DNA of 8,312 nucleotides from Candidatus Pelagibacter sp. (GTDB lineage Bacteria > Pseudomonadota > Alphaproteobacteria > Pelagibacterales > Pelagibacteraceae). The stretch's first letter is position 1; every line of letters starts with the position of its first letter. Made by a program: the position numbers and the translations under genes. Shown here piece after piece: positions 1-6,636 of this stretch. The stretch lies in assembly GCA_028097645.1 (NCBI GenBank), contig JAOHEU010000029.1, positions 1 to 8,312 of the forward strand, in the 5' to 3' direction. A model generated the notes under the pieces. The model saw nothing but the letters and a program-made list of their open reading frames with translations. It made no database searches and was not told where the DNA came from.

Positions 1-141
1 CAAAAAGTTTGGAGTTATCAATTTGATATTGAGACACATACTGTTGAGACACATATCTATCGATTAAGAAAAAAAATTTTAGATACTTTTAGTGATAATG
101 AATTTATTGTTAGAAAAAAAAATGGCTATCAAATTAAATAA
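1..141 (+). CDS. OmpR/PhoB-family response regulator, C-terminal DNA-binding domain (5' truncated)
   Basis: Frame 1 is open from the window edge to a TAA at 139-141, giving the last 46 residues of a protein. The peptide reads as the end of an OmpR/PhoB winged-helix domain. There is a VWSYQF segment (family VWGY), then the recognition helix THTVETHIYRLRKKI (residues 13-27), then the wing hairpin ending VRKKNGYQIK, where the family usually has a GxGYxL-type ending. Such proteins are two-component transcription factors that bind DNA after phosphorylation of an N-terminal receiver domain, which would lie outside the window. The THTxETHIYRLR helix resembles alphaproteobacterial members. The target genes and partner kinase cannot be told from here. 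A small plus-strand gene follows 10 nt after the stop and could be cotranscribed. The domain call is firm; the regulator's identity is open. Confidence 0.85.
   Translation, partial: QKVWSYQFDIETHTVETHIYRLRKKILDTFSDNEFIVRKKNGYQIK
29..55 (+). repeat. 12-bp perfect direct repeat inside the response-regulator recognition helix
   Basis: The string TTGAGACACATA occurs at 29-40 and again at 44-55, a 15-bp period or exactly five codons. It encodes IETHT followed by VETHI, so Glu-Thr-His is present twice at the start of the DNA-recognition helix. The family usually keeps only the second ETH and the TH before it. The repeat could be a small in-frame duplication or coincidence. It is coding sequence, not an obvious regulatory site. 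Confidence 0.5.
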
Positions 142-151
142 AAAAAATCCA

Positions 152-247
152 ATGGCCAAAAACCTATTTACTAAAAAGTACAAACCAAAAGTAGTTATGC
201 CAAAAAAGGGTAAGGGAAGTTTTAAAAGAAAAAAAAACTATGCTTAA
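152..247 (+). CDS. arfA: Miniature ArfA-like alternative ribosome-rescue factor (31 aa)
   Basis: This short ORF encodes a very basic 31-residue protein ending PKKGKGSFKRKKNYA. Its core matches the NKKGKGSYMRKGKHG segment of E. coli ArfA, and the preceding YKPKVV resembles the FRQRVEK part. ArfA enters the empty mRNA channel of ribosomes stalled on nonstop mRNA and recruits release factor RF2 when trans-translation fails. E. coli ArfA is about 72 aa, but its active form is already truncated by nonstop-mRNA production and lacks the hydrophobic tail; this protein ends naturally about there. ATG 152 sits 10 nt after the response-regulator stop with no clear Shine-Dalgarno. In-frame ATGs at 122 (41 aa) and 98 also exist. 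The 122 start would add MAIKLNKKNP, and its KNP next to MAK resembles the N-terminus of some alphaproteobacterial homologs as I recall them. The stop overlaps the convergent kinase gene stop. The family call rests on one motif, so it is probable rather than certain. Confidence 0.68.
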   Translation: MAKNLFTKKYKPKVVMPKKGKGSFKRKKNYA

Positions 248-1173
248 AGTCTTGCACCAATCTGTTGTATTACTCTTGAGGACATTTCAGTACCTTTTTC
301 GAGGCATTCTCTTATAGATAATTTGTTAATATACCCATGTAAAAAACCAGCAGCAAAGAGATCGCCTGCACCTGTAAGATCAATAATTTTTAGATTTTTT
401 TTTATGTCACTTTCAAAAATTTTATCACCATCAATTGCAACCGCACCTTTTTCGCCTCTAGTCACAATCACTAATTTATTAATTTTTTTTGAAAAGTTTA
501 TAACTTCGTCAAAATTTTTTGCTTCAATCAACGAGGTAATTTCTTGTTCGTTAGCAAAAGTTATATCCAATTTATTTTTTACTAATTCTAAGAAATGATT
601 TTTATGTCTATCTACACAAAATTGGTCAGAAAGTGACATGGCCACTTTATTCGCACTATTAATAGCTTTATCAAATGCTTTTTTAGGTTCCCCCTCGTCC
701 CATAAATAGCCTTCCAAAAATATTATCTCACTTTTTTTTATTAAATCAGAATCAACATCATTTTCATTAATTTTTCCTGCAGTTCCCAAGAAAGTACACA
801 TCGTTCTTTCAGAGTCTGGAGTAACTAATATTAAACATGTCCCAGTGGGCAATTCTTCGTTCTTTTTAGAATAAAAATATTCTACATTTTCTTTTTTCAA
901 ACCTTCTTCGTATTTACTTCCAAATTCATCATCAGAAATTTTTCCAATAAAGCCCACTTTGTCACCAAGTTGAGATAAGCCAACCATAGAATTTGCAACT
1001 GACCCTCCAGAAACAGTCTTTTCAATTTTAAGATTTGATAATAAACCTTTGAATTCATTTTCATTAAGAAATAATTTCATTGTGCTCTTTGTGAGATTGT
1101 TTTGCTCAATAAAACTGTCATCTACTTTACAAATTACATCAACAATTGCATTTCCTATTCCTAAAATTTTCAT
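244..1173 (-). CDS. PfkB-family kinase, probable adenosine kinase
   Basis: This is a complete 309-aa ribokinase/PfkB-fold protein. The N-terminal GIGNAIVDV (residues 5-13) leads the fold. The first PfkB signature is SGGSVANSMVGLSQLG (55-70). The NxxE magnesium/phosphate motif is NEQE (208-211). The second signature DLTGAGDLF (265-273) holds the anion-hole Gly-Ala-Gly and the presumed catalytic base D271. The GTCLILVTPDSERTM and LSDQFCVDRH segments match, from memory, alphaproteobacterial proteins annotated as adenosine kinase, which convert adenosine and ATP to AMP and ADP. That would recycle adenosine released from S-adenosylhomocysteine. Another nucleoside or sugar substrate is possible. 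It is the last gene of the minus-strand run: ATG lies 1 nt after the nth stop with no Shine-Dalgarno, so translation is probably coupled. Its stop (244-246) overlaps that of the ArfA-like gene. Confidence 0.88.
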   Translation of the reverse strand: MKILGIGNAIVDVICKVDDSFIEQNNLTKSTMKLFLNENEFKGLLSNLKIEKTVSGGSVANSMVGLSQLGDKVGFIGKISDDEFGSKYEEGLKKENVEYFYSKKNEELPTGTCLILVTPDSERTMCTFLGTAGKINENDVDSDLIKKSEIIFLEGYLWDEGEPKKAFDKAINSANKVAMSLSDQFCVDRHKNHFLELVKNKLDITFANEQEITSLIEAKNFDEVINFSKKINKLVIVTRGEKGAVAIDGDKIFESDIKKNLKIIDLTGAGDLFAAGFLHGYINKLSIRECLEKGTEMSSRVIQQIGARL

Positions 1174-1174
1174 A

Positions 1175-1828
1175 TTATGCTTTTTGGGTAATAACAGGTT
1201 TTTTTCTATTTGGATAGCAAGTAGTACATATTTTACATTTTAAACCATAACAGTCTCTTGCTTTACAATATTCTCTTCCATAAAAAATTATTTGTAAATG
1301 AAGCTTAGACCAGGTTTTTTTAGGAAATATTCTTTTTAAATCTTTTTCGGTTTGAACTACATTTTTTCCATTTGTTAAACCCCATCGTTGTGCAAGTCTG
1401 TGAATGTGAGTATCAACTGCAAAAGCTGGATATCCAAATCCTTGAGACATTATCACACTTGCTGTTTTGTGTCCTACACCGGGTAGTTTTTCAAGTTCTT
1501 CAAAAGTTTTAGGAACTTTTCCACTATGTTTTTCTAAAACTTGCTTTGACATTAAGTAAATACTTTTAGCTTTAATTCTAAAAATACCAATTTTTTTTAT
1601 TAATTTTTCAATTTTTTTTCTTCCTAATTTAACAAAGTGTTCTGGTTTAAAGTATTTTGGATATATATCCTTTGTTACATTATTAACGTTTACATCGGTA
1701 CATTGTGCAGAAAGCAGTACAGAAATTAAAAGAGTAAAAGTATTTTTACTTTTTAGAGGGATAGGTGTTTTAGGATAAATTTTATTTAGAGTGTTAATGA
1801 TAATCTTCGCTTTTTGATTTTCATCCAT
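1175..1828 (-). CDS. nth: Endonuclease III (DNA glycosylase/AP lyase)
   Basis: This 217-aa protein has the length of endonuclease III (E. coli 211 aa). It excises oxidised pyrimidines and nicks abasic sites in base-excision repair. The N-terminal LLSAQCTDVNVN (39-50) is typical. The helix-hairpin-helix LPGVGHKTA (115-123) carries the catalytic lysine K121, and AVDTHIHRLAQRWGL (137-151) carries the catalytic aspartate D139. The C-terminus holds five cysteines at 188, 193, 198, 201 and 204. The usual 4Fe-4S spacing is C-x6-C-x2-C-x5-C, but the best set here is C188-x9-C198-x2-C201-x2-C204 with an extra C193, so cluster ligation differs from E. coli. The start ATG overlaps the dapB TAA by one base (TAATG), indicating translational coupling. 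The kinase gene follows after 1 nt. Catalytic residues leave little doubt about function. Confidence 0.95.
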   Translation of the reverse strand: MDENQKAKIIINTLNKIYPKTPIPLKSKNTFTLLISVLLSAQCTDVNVNNVTKDIYPKYFKPEHFVKLGRKKIEKLIKKIGIFRIKAKSIYLMSKQVLEKHSGKVPKTFEELEKLPGVGHKTASVIMSQGFGYPAFAVDTHIHRLAQRWGLTNGKNVVQTEKDLKRIFPKKTWSKLHLQIIFYGREYCKARDCYGLKCKICTTCYPNRKKPVITQKA

Positions 1829-2604
1829 TATGAAAAATTAAGCAAATCTCTCATAGAATATAACCCTGGTTTTTTTTTCATTAACCATTTAGAGGCAGTT
1901 AAAGCCCCGTCAGAGTAAAGTGCTCTATCAAAAGCTTCATGGTTTAATGTAATTATTTCTTTTCCACTTGAGAATTTTACTTCATGTTCGCCAATAATTT
2001 CACCTTTTCTTAAAGAGTTAAAATTAATCTTTTTTCCATAAGGAAAGGATTTCTTATTTAAAAACTTTTTCCCCATTAAATTATATAAATCTTTATTTTT
2101 TCCATCTGCAATTCCTTTACCAAGCATTAATGCTGTACCAGATGGATAATCTTTCTTATGTTTGTGATGAATTTCAAATATTTTACTTAAATATTCATCA
2201 TTTAGTGATTTTGAAGCAATCTCAGTTAAATACATTAATAAATTGACACCTAAGCTCATATTGCCAGCTTTTAAAATAGGTATTTTTTTTGAAAAATTTT
2301 TAATTTGGTTTTCTTGATTCCTATCAAATCCAGTTGTGCCAATAACAACTTTTTTTTTTAGTTTAGATGCTATTTTTAATATCTCTAGGGTGCAATCAGG
2401 AACAGTAAAATCAATTATTACATCTGTTTTTCTAAATGCTCTTTCAGAATTTAACTCTGGTTTAATACCATTAAATTTTTTATTTACGGATATATTTTCC
2501 GTAAGCGTAACTAATTCAAAACTTTTATTTTTTTTGGAAGACTTTATTAGCTGCTGACCCATCCTACCCATGCAACCTGATATAGCTAAATTAATTTTTT
2601 TCAT
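1828..2604 (-). CDS. dapB: 4-hydroxy-tetrahydrodipicolinate reductase
   Basis: DapB reduces 4-hydroxy-tetrahydrodipicolinate with NAD(P)H on the way to diaminopimelate (cell wall) and lysine. The 258-aa product starts with the Rossmann motif GCMGRMG (10-16). It then shows DFTVPD (65-70) and GTTGFD (89-94) at the cofactor site. The family signature EIHHKHKKDYPSGTA (144-158) contains the two histidines and the lysine K150 used in catalysis and substrate binding. GEHEV (205-209) and SDGALTASKWL (241-251) near the C-terminus are also characteristic. It is slightly shorter than E. coli DapB (273 aa), mainly in loops. The gene starts 7 nt after the small lipoprotein gene and its stop overlaps the nth start by one base. 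No strong Shine-Dalgarno is visible before the ATG. Nothing essential appears missing. Confidence 0.96.
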   Translation of the reverse strand: MKKINLAISGCMGRMGQQLIKSSKKNKSFELVTLTENISVNKKFNGIKPELNSERAFRKTDVIIDFTVPDCTLEILKIASKLKKKVVIGTTGFDRNQENQIKNFSKKIPILKAGNMSLGVNLLMYLTEIASKSLNDEYLSKIFEIHHKHKKDYPSGTALMLGKGIADGKNKDLYNLMGKKFLNKKSFPYGKKINFNSLRKGEIIGEHEVKFSSGKEIITLNHEAFDRALYSDGALTASKWLMKKKPGLYSMRDLLNFS

Positions 2605-2611
2605 AATTGAA

Positions 2612-2794
2612 TTAAAAACACTGTTTATCAGTGAATGGACATGTAGTTATGTGTGCAACTCCTTTTATAGTCCCTGTTACCACCTTTGTAGTTGTCGAAA
2701 CCGTTGTATCTACAACAGTAACAGCATTTGAACAGCTTTGGGTGAAAATCATAAATAAAAATAATATTGATAAATTTTTAAGAAAAGTTTTCAT
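2612..2794 (-). CDS. Small putative lipoprotein (60 aa), function unknown
   Basis: The protein opens with MKTFLKNLSILFLFMIFTQSC: a lysine-containing N-region, a hydrophobic stretch at 8-17 and a cysteine at 21 preceded by T-Q-S. This is a degenerate lipobox, so export and lipidation at C21 are likely but not certain. The remaining 40 residues are Thr/Val-rich (VTVVDTTVSTTTKVVTGTIK) and end in CPFTDKQCF with C52 and C59, which could form a disulfide in the periplasm. The pattern recalls short alphaproteobacterial lipoproteins with a TxVDTxVxTT repeat, but I cannot assign a role. It lies 50 nt after dnaJ and 7 nt before dapB, on the same strand. It is a real gene on grounds of signal-peptide architecture and operon packing; the opposite-strand ORF here is its shadow. 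Confidence 0.75.
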   Translation of the reverse strand: MKTFLKNLSILFLFMIFTQSCSNAVTVVDTTVSTTTKVVTGTIKGVAHITTCPFTDKQCF

Positions 2795-2844
2795 ATTTAT
2801 ATTAAATTTTAGGTATCGATAATTTAAAATCTTATCACTATTGA

Positions 2845-3972
2845 CTAGTTTTTCCAGAAATCTTTTGCTTTTTGAAAAAACTTTTTAATACTTGGATTAG
2901 ACTTGTCGTTTTCTATTTCCCTGAATTGTTCTAATAATTCTTTTTGTTTTTTATTTAGATAAATGGGCACCTCTGTTTTGACTTGAACATATAAATCACC
3001 AAAATCACCTCTTCTCATATATGGCATTCCTTTACCTTTTAATCTGAATTGTTTGCCATTTTGAGTTCCGTCAGGAATTTTTATTTTAGCCTTACCACCA
3101 TCAATAGTAGGAATTTCAATAGTAGTACCCAACGCGGCATCTGCAAGAGAAATTGGAAATTCAAAAAACAAATTTTCATCTGATCTTTTAAACAACTCAT
3201 GAGAGTGAACATTAATAAATAAATATAAATCACCTGTTGCTCCACCTCTACTACCTGCTTCTCCTTTGCCTGCTAATCTAATTCTTGTTCCATCATCAAC
3301 ACCTTTTGGAATTGTTACAGATATTTTTTTAGACGCTTGTTTTTTTCCTTGGCCATTACAGTCGTTACAAGGATTAGTAATTTCTTCTCCATTACCATTA
3401 CATTGTGGACATGTTTGTTGTACTGTAAAAAAGCCTTGATTAGATCTTATTTTTCCATTCCCTCCACAATATGTACATCTATCTGGAGAATGTCCTGGTT
3501 TAGAGCCATTTCCTTTGCAGGTAGTACATTTTTCTGTAGTTGAAAATTTTATATCTTGCTTTTTACCTTGGTAGGCTTCTTCAAGAGAAATTGATAAATC
3601 ATATCTTAGATCTGAGCCTCTGTTATTAGAACTTCTATTTCTTGATCGTCCACCCCCACCAAAATCTCCAAAAAAATCTTCAAAAATATCTGAAAAATCA
3701 GCACCACCAAAACCTCCAAAACCACCACCTTGTCTTCCACCACCATTTTCAAAAGCGGCATGACCAAAATTATCGTAATTTTGTTTTTTTTCTTTATCTG
3801 AAAGAATTCCGTATGCTTCGCTGGCTTCTTTAAATTTGTCCTCAGCAACTTTATCACCAGGATTTTTATCAGGATGATATTTGACAGCAAGTTTTCTATA
3901 AGCTGACTTTAATTCATCGGGAGATGCACTTTTTCCTACACCTAAAACATCATAGAAATCTCTTTTAGCCAT
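2845..3972 (-). CDS. dnaJ: Chaperone DnaJ (Hsp40)
   Basis: This is a full-length type I Hsp40 of 375 aa (E. coli 376). The J domain (about 5-70) contains the invariant HPD at 33-35, which triggers DnaK ATP hydrolysis. A Gly/Phe-rich linker spans about 76-108 ([19 protein letters not shown]). The zinc-finger region has four CxxCxGxG repeats, with cysteine pairs 149/152, 166/169, 188/191 and 202/205, binding two zinc ions. Client-binding beta domains follow to about 340, then a short helical tail. DnaJ delivers unfolded clients to DnaK in the cytoplasm. The gene lies 32 nt downstream of dnaK on the same strand. A small inverted repeat sits 3 nt before its ATG. It ends with TAG, and I see no convincing hairpin terminator in the 50 nt before the next gene. 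Confidence 0.98.
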   Translation of the reverse strand: MAKRDFYDVLGVGKSASPDELKSAYRKLAVKYHPDKNPGDKVAEDKFKEASEAYGILSDKEKKQNYDNFGHAAFENGGGRQGGGFGGFGGADFSDIFEDFFGDFGGGGRSRNRSSNNRGSDLRYDLSISLEEAYQGKKQDIKFSTTEKCTTCKGNGSKPGHSPDRCTYCGGNGKIRSNQGFFTVQQTCPQCNGNGEEITNPCNDCNGQGKKQASKKISVTIPKGVDDGTRIRLAGKGEAGSRGGATGDLYLFINVHSHELFKRSDENLFFEFPISLADAALGTTIEIPTIDGGKAKIKIPDGTQNGKQFRLKGKGMPYMRRGDFGDLYVQVKTEVPIYLNKKQKELLEQFREIENDKSNPSIKKFFQKAKDFWKN

Positions 3973-3975
3973 AAG

Positions 3976-3989
3976 TTATCTTGAGATAA
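3976..3989 (-). promoter_or_regulatory. Perfect inverted repeat abutting the dnaJ start codon
   Basis: In the dnaK-dnaJ gap, TTATCT at 3976-3981 and AGATAA at 3984-3989 are perfect complements separated by two bases. In RNA this would be a five-pair stem with a four-base loop (UUAUC-UCAA-GAUAA) that ends 3 nt before the dnaJ ATG. The stem has one G-C pair, so it is weak and heat-labile. It covers the place where a ribosome-binding site would be, and no Shine-Dalgarno is seen elsewhere. It may modulate dnaJ translation, or may be chance in AT-rich DNA. Confidence 0.3.
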
Positions 3990-4004
3990 TGATCGTTAAT
4001 GTTC

Positions 4005-5939
4005 TTAAGCGCTTTTTTCTTTATCTTCTTCTTTATTTTCTTCTTTTACTTCTTCAAAATCAGCATCAACTACGTTATCGTCTTTTTTTCCTTCATCCTT
4101 ATTTTCACTATTATCAGGTGAATCTGGTTTTTTCTCTTGAGCTTTATATATAGCCTCACCTAATTTCATTGATGCTTGAACTAACGCCTCTGTTTTTTTC
4201 TTAATGTCTTCGTTGTCAGTTCCTTTAAGAGCTTCTTTTAAACTTGAAGATGAGTCTTCTATGGCTTTCTTTTCAGCATCAGTAATTTTTGATCCATGCT
4301 CTTTAAGATTTTTTTCAGTTGAATGAATTAAAGTATCAGCCTGATTTCTCGTATCTACAGAATCTCTTTTCTTTTTATCCTCTTCCTTATTAGCCTCAGC
4401 ATCTTTAACCATTTTTTCAATTTCTTCTTCACTTAATCCACCTGAAGCTTGGATTTGAATTTTTTGTTCTTTGCCAGTTCCTTTATCTTTTGCTGAAACA
4501 CTAACTATACCGTTAGCATCAATATCAAAAGTAACCTCAATTTGTGGAACACCTCTTGGTGCTGGAGCAATTCCGACTAATTCAAAATTTCCTAACATTT
4601 TATTGTCAGTTGCCATTTCTCTTTCACCTTGAAGCACTCTAATTGAAACTGCAGGTTGATTATCTTCTGCCGTAGAAAATACTTGGCTTTTTTTTGTTGG
4701 TATTGTTGTATTTTTTTCGATTAGTTTAGTTGAAACACCACCTAGAGTTTCAATACCTAAGGACAAAGGCGTAACATCTAAAAGAAGCACATCTTTAACA
4801 TCACCTTGGAGTACACCAGCTTGAATTGCTGCACCCATAGCAACTACCTCATCTGGATTAACACTTTTGTTTGGATCTTTTCCAAAAAAGTTTTTAACTT
4901 CAGCAAGAACTTTTGGCATTCTAGTCATTCCACCAACCATAACAATTTCATCTATATCACTTGCTGATATACCAGCATCACTCAATGCTGTTTTACAAGG
5001 TGGTAATGTTCTTGCTATTAAATCTTCAACAAGAGCCTCAAGTTTAGCTCTGGTCATTTTTAAGTTAATATGTTTTGGACCAGTTTTATCAGCAGTGATA
5101 AATGGTAAATTGATATCTGTTTGTTCTGCTGAAGATAATTCAATTTTAGCTTTTTCAGCAGCTTCTTTTAATCTTTGGAGCGCAAGTTTGTCAGATGTTA
5201 GATCTATACCATTATCTTTTTTAAATTCAGTGATCAAGTAATCAACAATTGTGTTATCAAAGTCCTCACCACCTAAAAAAGTATCTCCATTAGTAGATTT
5301 TACTTCAAACACACCATCTCCTAACTCAAGAATAGAAACATCAAATGTTCCTCCACCTAAATCGTATACTGCAATTTTTTTATTTTGTTTTTTATCTAAA
5401 CCATACGCAAGTGAAGCAGCAGTAGGTTCATTAATAATTCTTAAAACTTCTAGACCAGCTATTTTGCCAGCATCTTTAGTTGCTTGTCTTTGTGCATCGT
5501 TGAAGTATGCGGGAACTGTTATTACTGCTTTAGTTACTTCTTGACCTAAATATTTCTCAGCAGTCTCTTTCATTTTTTGAAGAATAAAAGCAGAAATTTG
5601 AGAAGGTGAATATTTTTCTCCTTTGGCTTCAATCCAAGCATCATTCTTTTCAGAATTAACTATTTTAAAAGGAGCTGCAGCTATATCTTTTTTTACAGTT
5701 GGATCCTCAAAATTTCTTCCAATTAATCTTTTAACAGCAAAAATTGTGTTCTCAGGGTTTGTTACAGCCTGTCTTTTAGCAGGTTGGCCTACTAGCTTTT
5801 CACCATCATCAGTAAAAGCTACGACTGAAGGAGTTGTTCTTGCACCCTCGGTATTTTCCAATACTTTTGGTTGGCTTCCTTCCATAATTGATACACATGA
5901 GTTTGTTGTACCAAGATCTATTCCAATAATTTTGCTCAT
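4005..5939 (-). CDS. dnaK: Chaperone DnaK (Hsp70)
   Basis: The complete Hsp70 is 644 aa (E. coli 638). The actin-like ATPase domain (about 1-383) shows IDLGTTNS (7-14), K70 in the active site, [12 protein letters not shown] (169-180), DLGGGTFD (193-200) and the MVGGMTR segment (334-340). The hydrophobic interdomain linker VLLLDVTPL is at 384-392. The substrate-binding beta domain and the helical lid follow. The tail from about 604 is highly charged and ends [16 protein letters not shown], related to but longer than the EEVKDDDKK end of E. coli. DnaK binds exposed hydrophobic segments in an ATP cycle stimulated by DnaJ and reset by GrpE. It starts 61 nt after grpE and precedes dnaJ by 32 nt. 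An AAGGG about 13 nt before ATG may be a distant Shine-Dalgarno. Confidence 0.99.
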   Translation of the reverse strand: MSKIIGIDLGTTNSCVSIMEGSQPKVLENTEGARTTPSVVAFTDDGEKLVGQPAKRQAVTNPENTIFAVKRLIGRNFEDPTVKKDIAAAPFKIVNSEKNDAWIEAKGEKYSPSQISAFILQKMKETAEKYLGQEVTKAVITVPAYFNDAQRQATKDAGKIAGLEVLRIINEPTAASLAYGLDKKQNKKIAVYDLGGGTFDVSILELGDGVFEVKSTNGDTFLGGEDFDNTIVDYLITEFKKDNGIDLTSDKLALQRLKEAAEKAKIELSSAEQTDINLPFITADKTGPKHINLKMTRAKLEALVEDLIARTLPPCKTALSDAGISASDIDEIVMVGGMTRMPKVLAEVKNFFGKDPNKSVNPDEVVAMGAAIQAGVLQGDVKDVLLLDVTPLSLGIETLGGVSTKLIEKNTTIPTKKSQVFSTAEDNQPAVSIRVLQGEREMATDNKMLGNFELVGIAPAPRGVPQIEVTFDIDANGIVSVSAKDKGTGKEQKIQIQASGGLSEEEIEKMVKDAEANKEEDKKKRDSVDTRNQADTLIHSTEKNLKEHGSKITDAEKKAIEDSSSSLKEALKGTDNEDIKKKTEALVQASMKLGEAIYKAQEKKPDSPDNSENKDEGKKDDNVVDADFEEVKEENKEEDKEKSA

Positions 5940-5959
5940 AACTTAATCTCTACCCTTCA

Positions 5960-5986
5960 TATATGTGTTAATATTAATTCTACAAG
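5960..5986 (-). promoter_or_regulatory. Possible heat-shock-type promoter before dnaK
   Basis: On the minus strand the grpE-dnaK gap contains CTTGTAG (5980-5986), 11 bases, then ACACATATA (5960-5968). This loosely resembles the sigma-32 pattern CTTGAAA, spacer, CCCCATnT. The spacer holds the palindrome TTAATATTAA (5968-5977). The match is imperfect and the region is AT-rich, so an ordinary promoter or no promoter is equally possible. A separate dnaK promoter would fit the gap being the largest inside the chaperone cluster. Confidence 0.2.
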
Positions 5987-6000
5987 TTCGACAAATGCAA

Positions 6001-6636
6001 TTATTTATCTAAATTCTCCTTATTTTCCTTACTTTTCTCATCTTTAATTTCTGTCCTTTTAGATACACCAACTAAAGATGGTCTAAGTAATCTGTCTTTT
6101 ATCATAAAGCCTTTTTGAACTTCTTGAACTATAGTTCCTGGTTCTTTTTGATCATCTTCAATTTCCATCATTGCTTGATGCAAATTTGGATCTAATTTTT
6201 TATTAAGACATTCTATTGGTTTAATATTATTTTTAGTAAAAATAGAGATCAAATCTTGATTTATTATATCCAAATGTTCTAAAGTTTTTTTTAATGCTTC
6301 GGTATCTTTAAGAGCTTCATCATTCTCTAAAATTAATTTTGATCTTGTAAGGTTATCAATTACATTTAAAGCTTCTTTTGCAAAAGCAAAGCCACCATAA
6401 TCAAATGCATCATCTTTTTCTTTTTCAAACCTTCTTCTCTGGTTTTCCATTTCAGCAAAAGTTCTTGCTAATTTATCTTCTAATTCTTTTATCTTTTCTT
6501 CAGGAGATAGTTCAATTTTCTCTTCTACAACTTTGTTCTCTTCTTGTTTATCGTCTGATTGTTTATCAGTCTCAATTTTTTCATTTGAAGTTTCAGCTGC
6601 AGTATTTTCCTGATTAAGGTTTTCCTCTTTTTCCAT
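6001..6636 (-). CDS. grpE: Nucleotide exchange factor GrpE
   Basis: GrpE is a homodimer that opens the DnaK ATPase domain to release ADP. The 211-aa product has an acidic, low-complexity N-terminus (1-42, rich in Glu, Asn, Asp and Lys). Long dimerising helices follow: KIKELEDKLARTFAEMENQRRR (48-69) is the conserved start, and a helical segment runs from about 83 to 135. The C-terminal beta domain carries LDPNLHQAMM (148-157) and the signature GFMIKDRLLRPSLVGVSK (176-193). A charged tail (194-211) extends past the usual end. It is the first gene of the minus-strand block, 42 nt from the divergent rdgB. In many alphaproteobacteria the repressor gene hrcA precedes grpE; here it does not, and no CIRCE operator is seen. 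The ATG at 6634-6636 gives the expected family N-terminus. Confidence 0.97.
   Translation of the reverse strand: MEKEENLNQENTAAETSNEKIETDKQSDDKQEENKVVEEKIELSPEEKIKELEDKLARTFAEMENQRRRFEKEKDDAFDYGGFAFAKEALNVIDNLTRSKLILENDEALKDTEALKKTLEHLDIINQDLISIFTKNNIKPIECLNKKLDPNLHQAMMEIEDDQKEPGTIVQEVQKGFMIKDRLLRPSLVGVSKRTEIKDEKSKENKENLDK

Noticed and set aside
229..246. T9 tract (minus strand) after the kinase stop as an intrinsic terminator
   Set aside because: The T-run begins 6 nt past the stop, but I find no stem of more than three pairs before it, so a hairpin terminator is not supported.
323..598. Plus-strand open frame of 91 codons inside the kinase gene
   Set aside because: It lies antisense to a well-supported PfkB-family gene; its Phe/Ser/Leu-rich composition is what the complement of Lys/Glu-rich coding sequence gives.
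2795..2844. Terminator or promoter in the dnaJ-lipoprotein gap
   Set aside because: GATAA and TTATC can pair across nine bases (five pairs), but no T-run follows in the right place, and -10-like strings abut the ATG too closely. It is not distinguishable from AT-rich background.
3606..3890. Minus-strand 94-codon frame within dnaJ
   Set aside because: It is an alternate frame of the J domain and Gly/Phe region; the dnaJ frame is intact and explains the sequence. There is no sign of a frameshift.
4012..4090. Low-complexity Glu/Lys coding stretch at the dnaK 3' end as a tandem repeat
   Set aside because: The CTT/TTC-rich DNA simply encodes the charged DnaK tail; the units are irregular and show no fixed period.
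4867..5946. Three plus-strand open frames (97-124 codons) opposite dnaK
   Set aside because: They are shadows of the highly conserved dnaK sequence, with no start signals and no recognisable domains.
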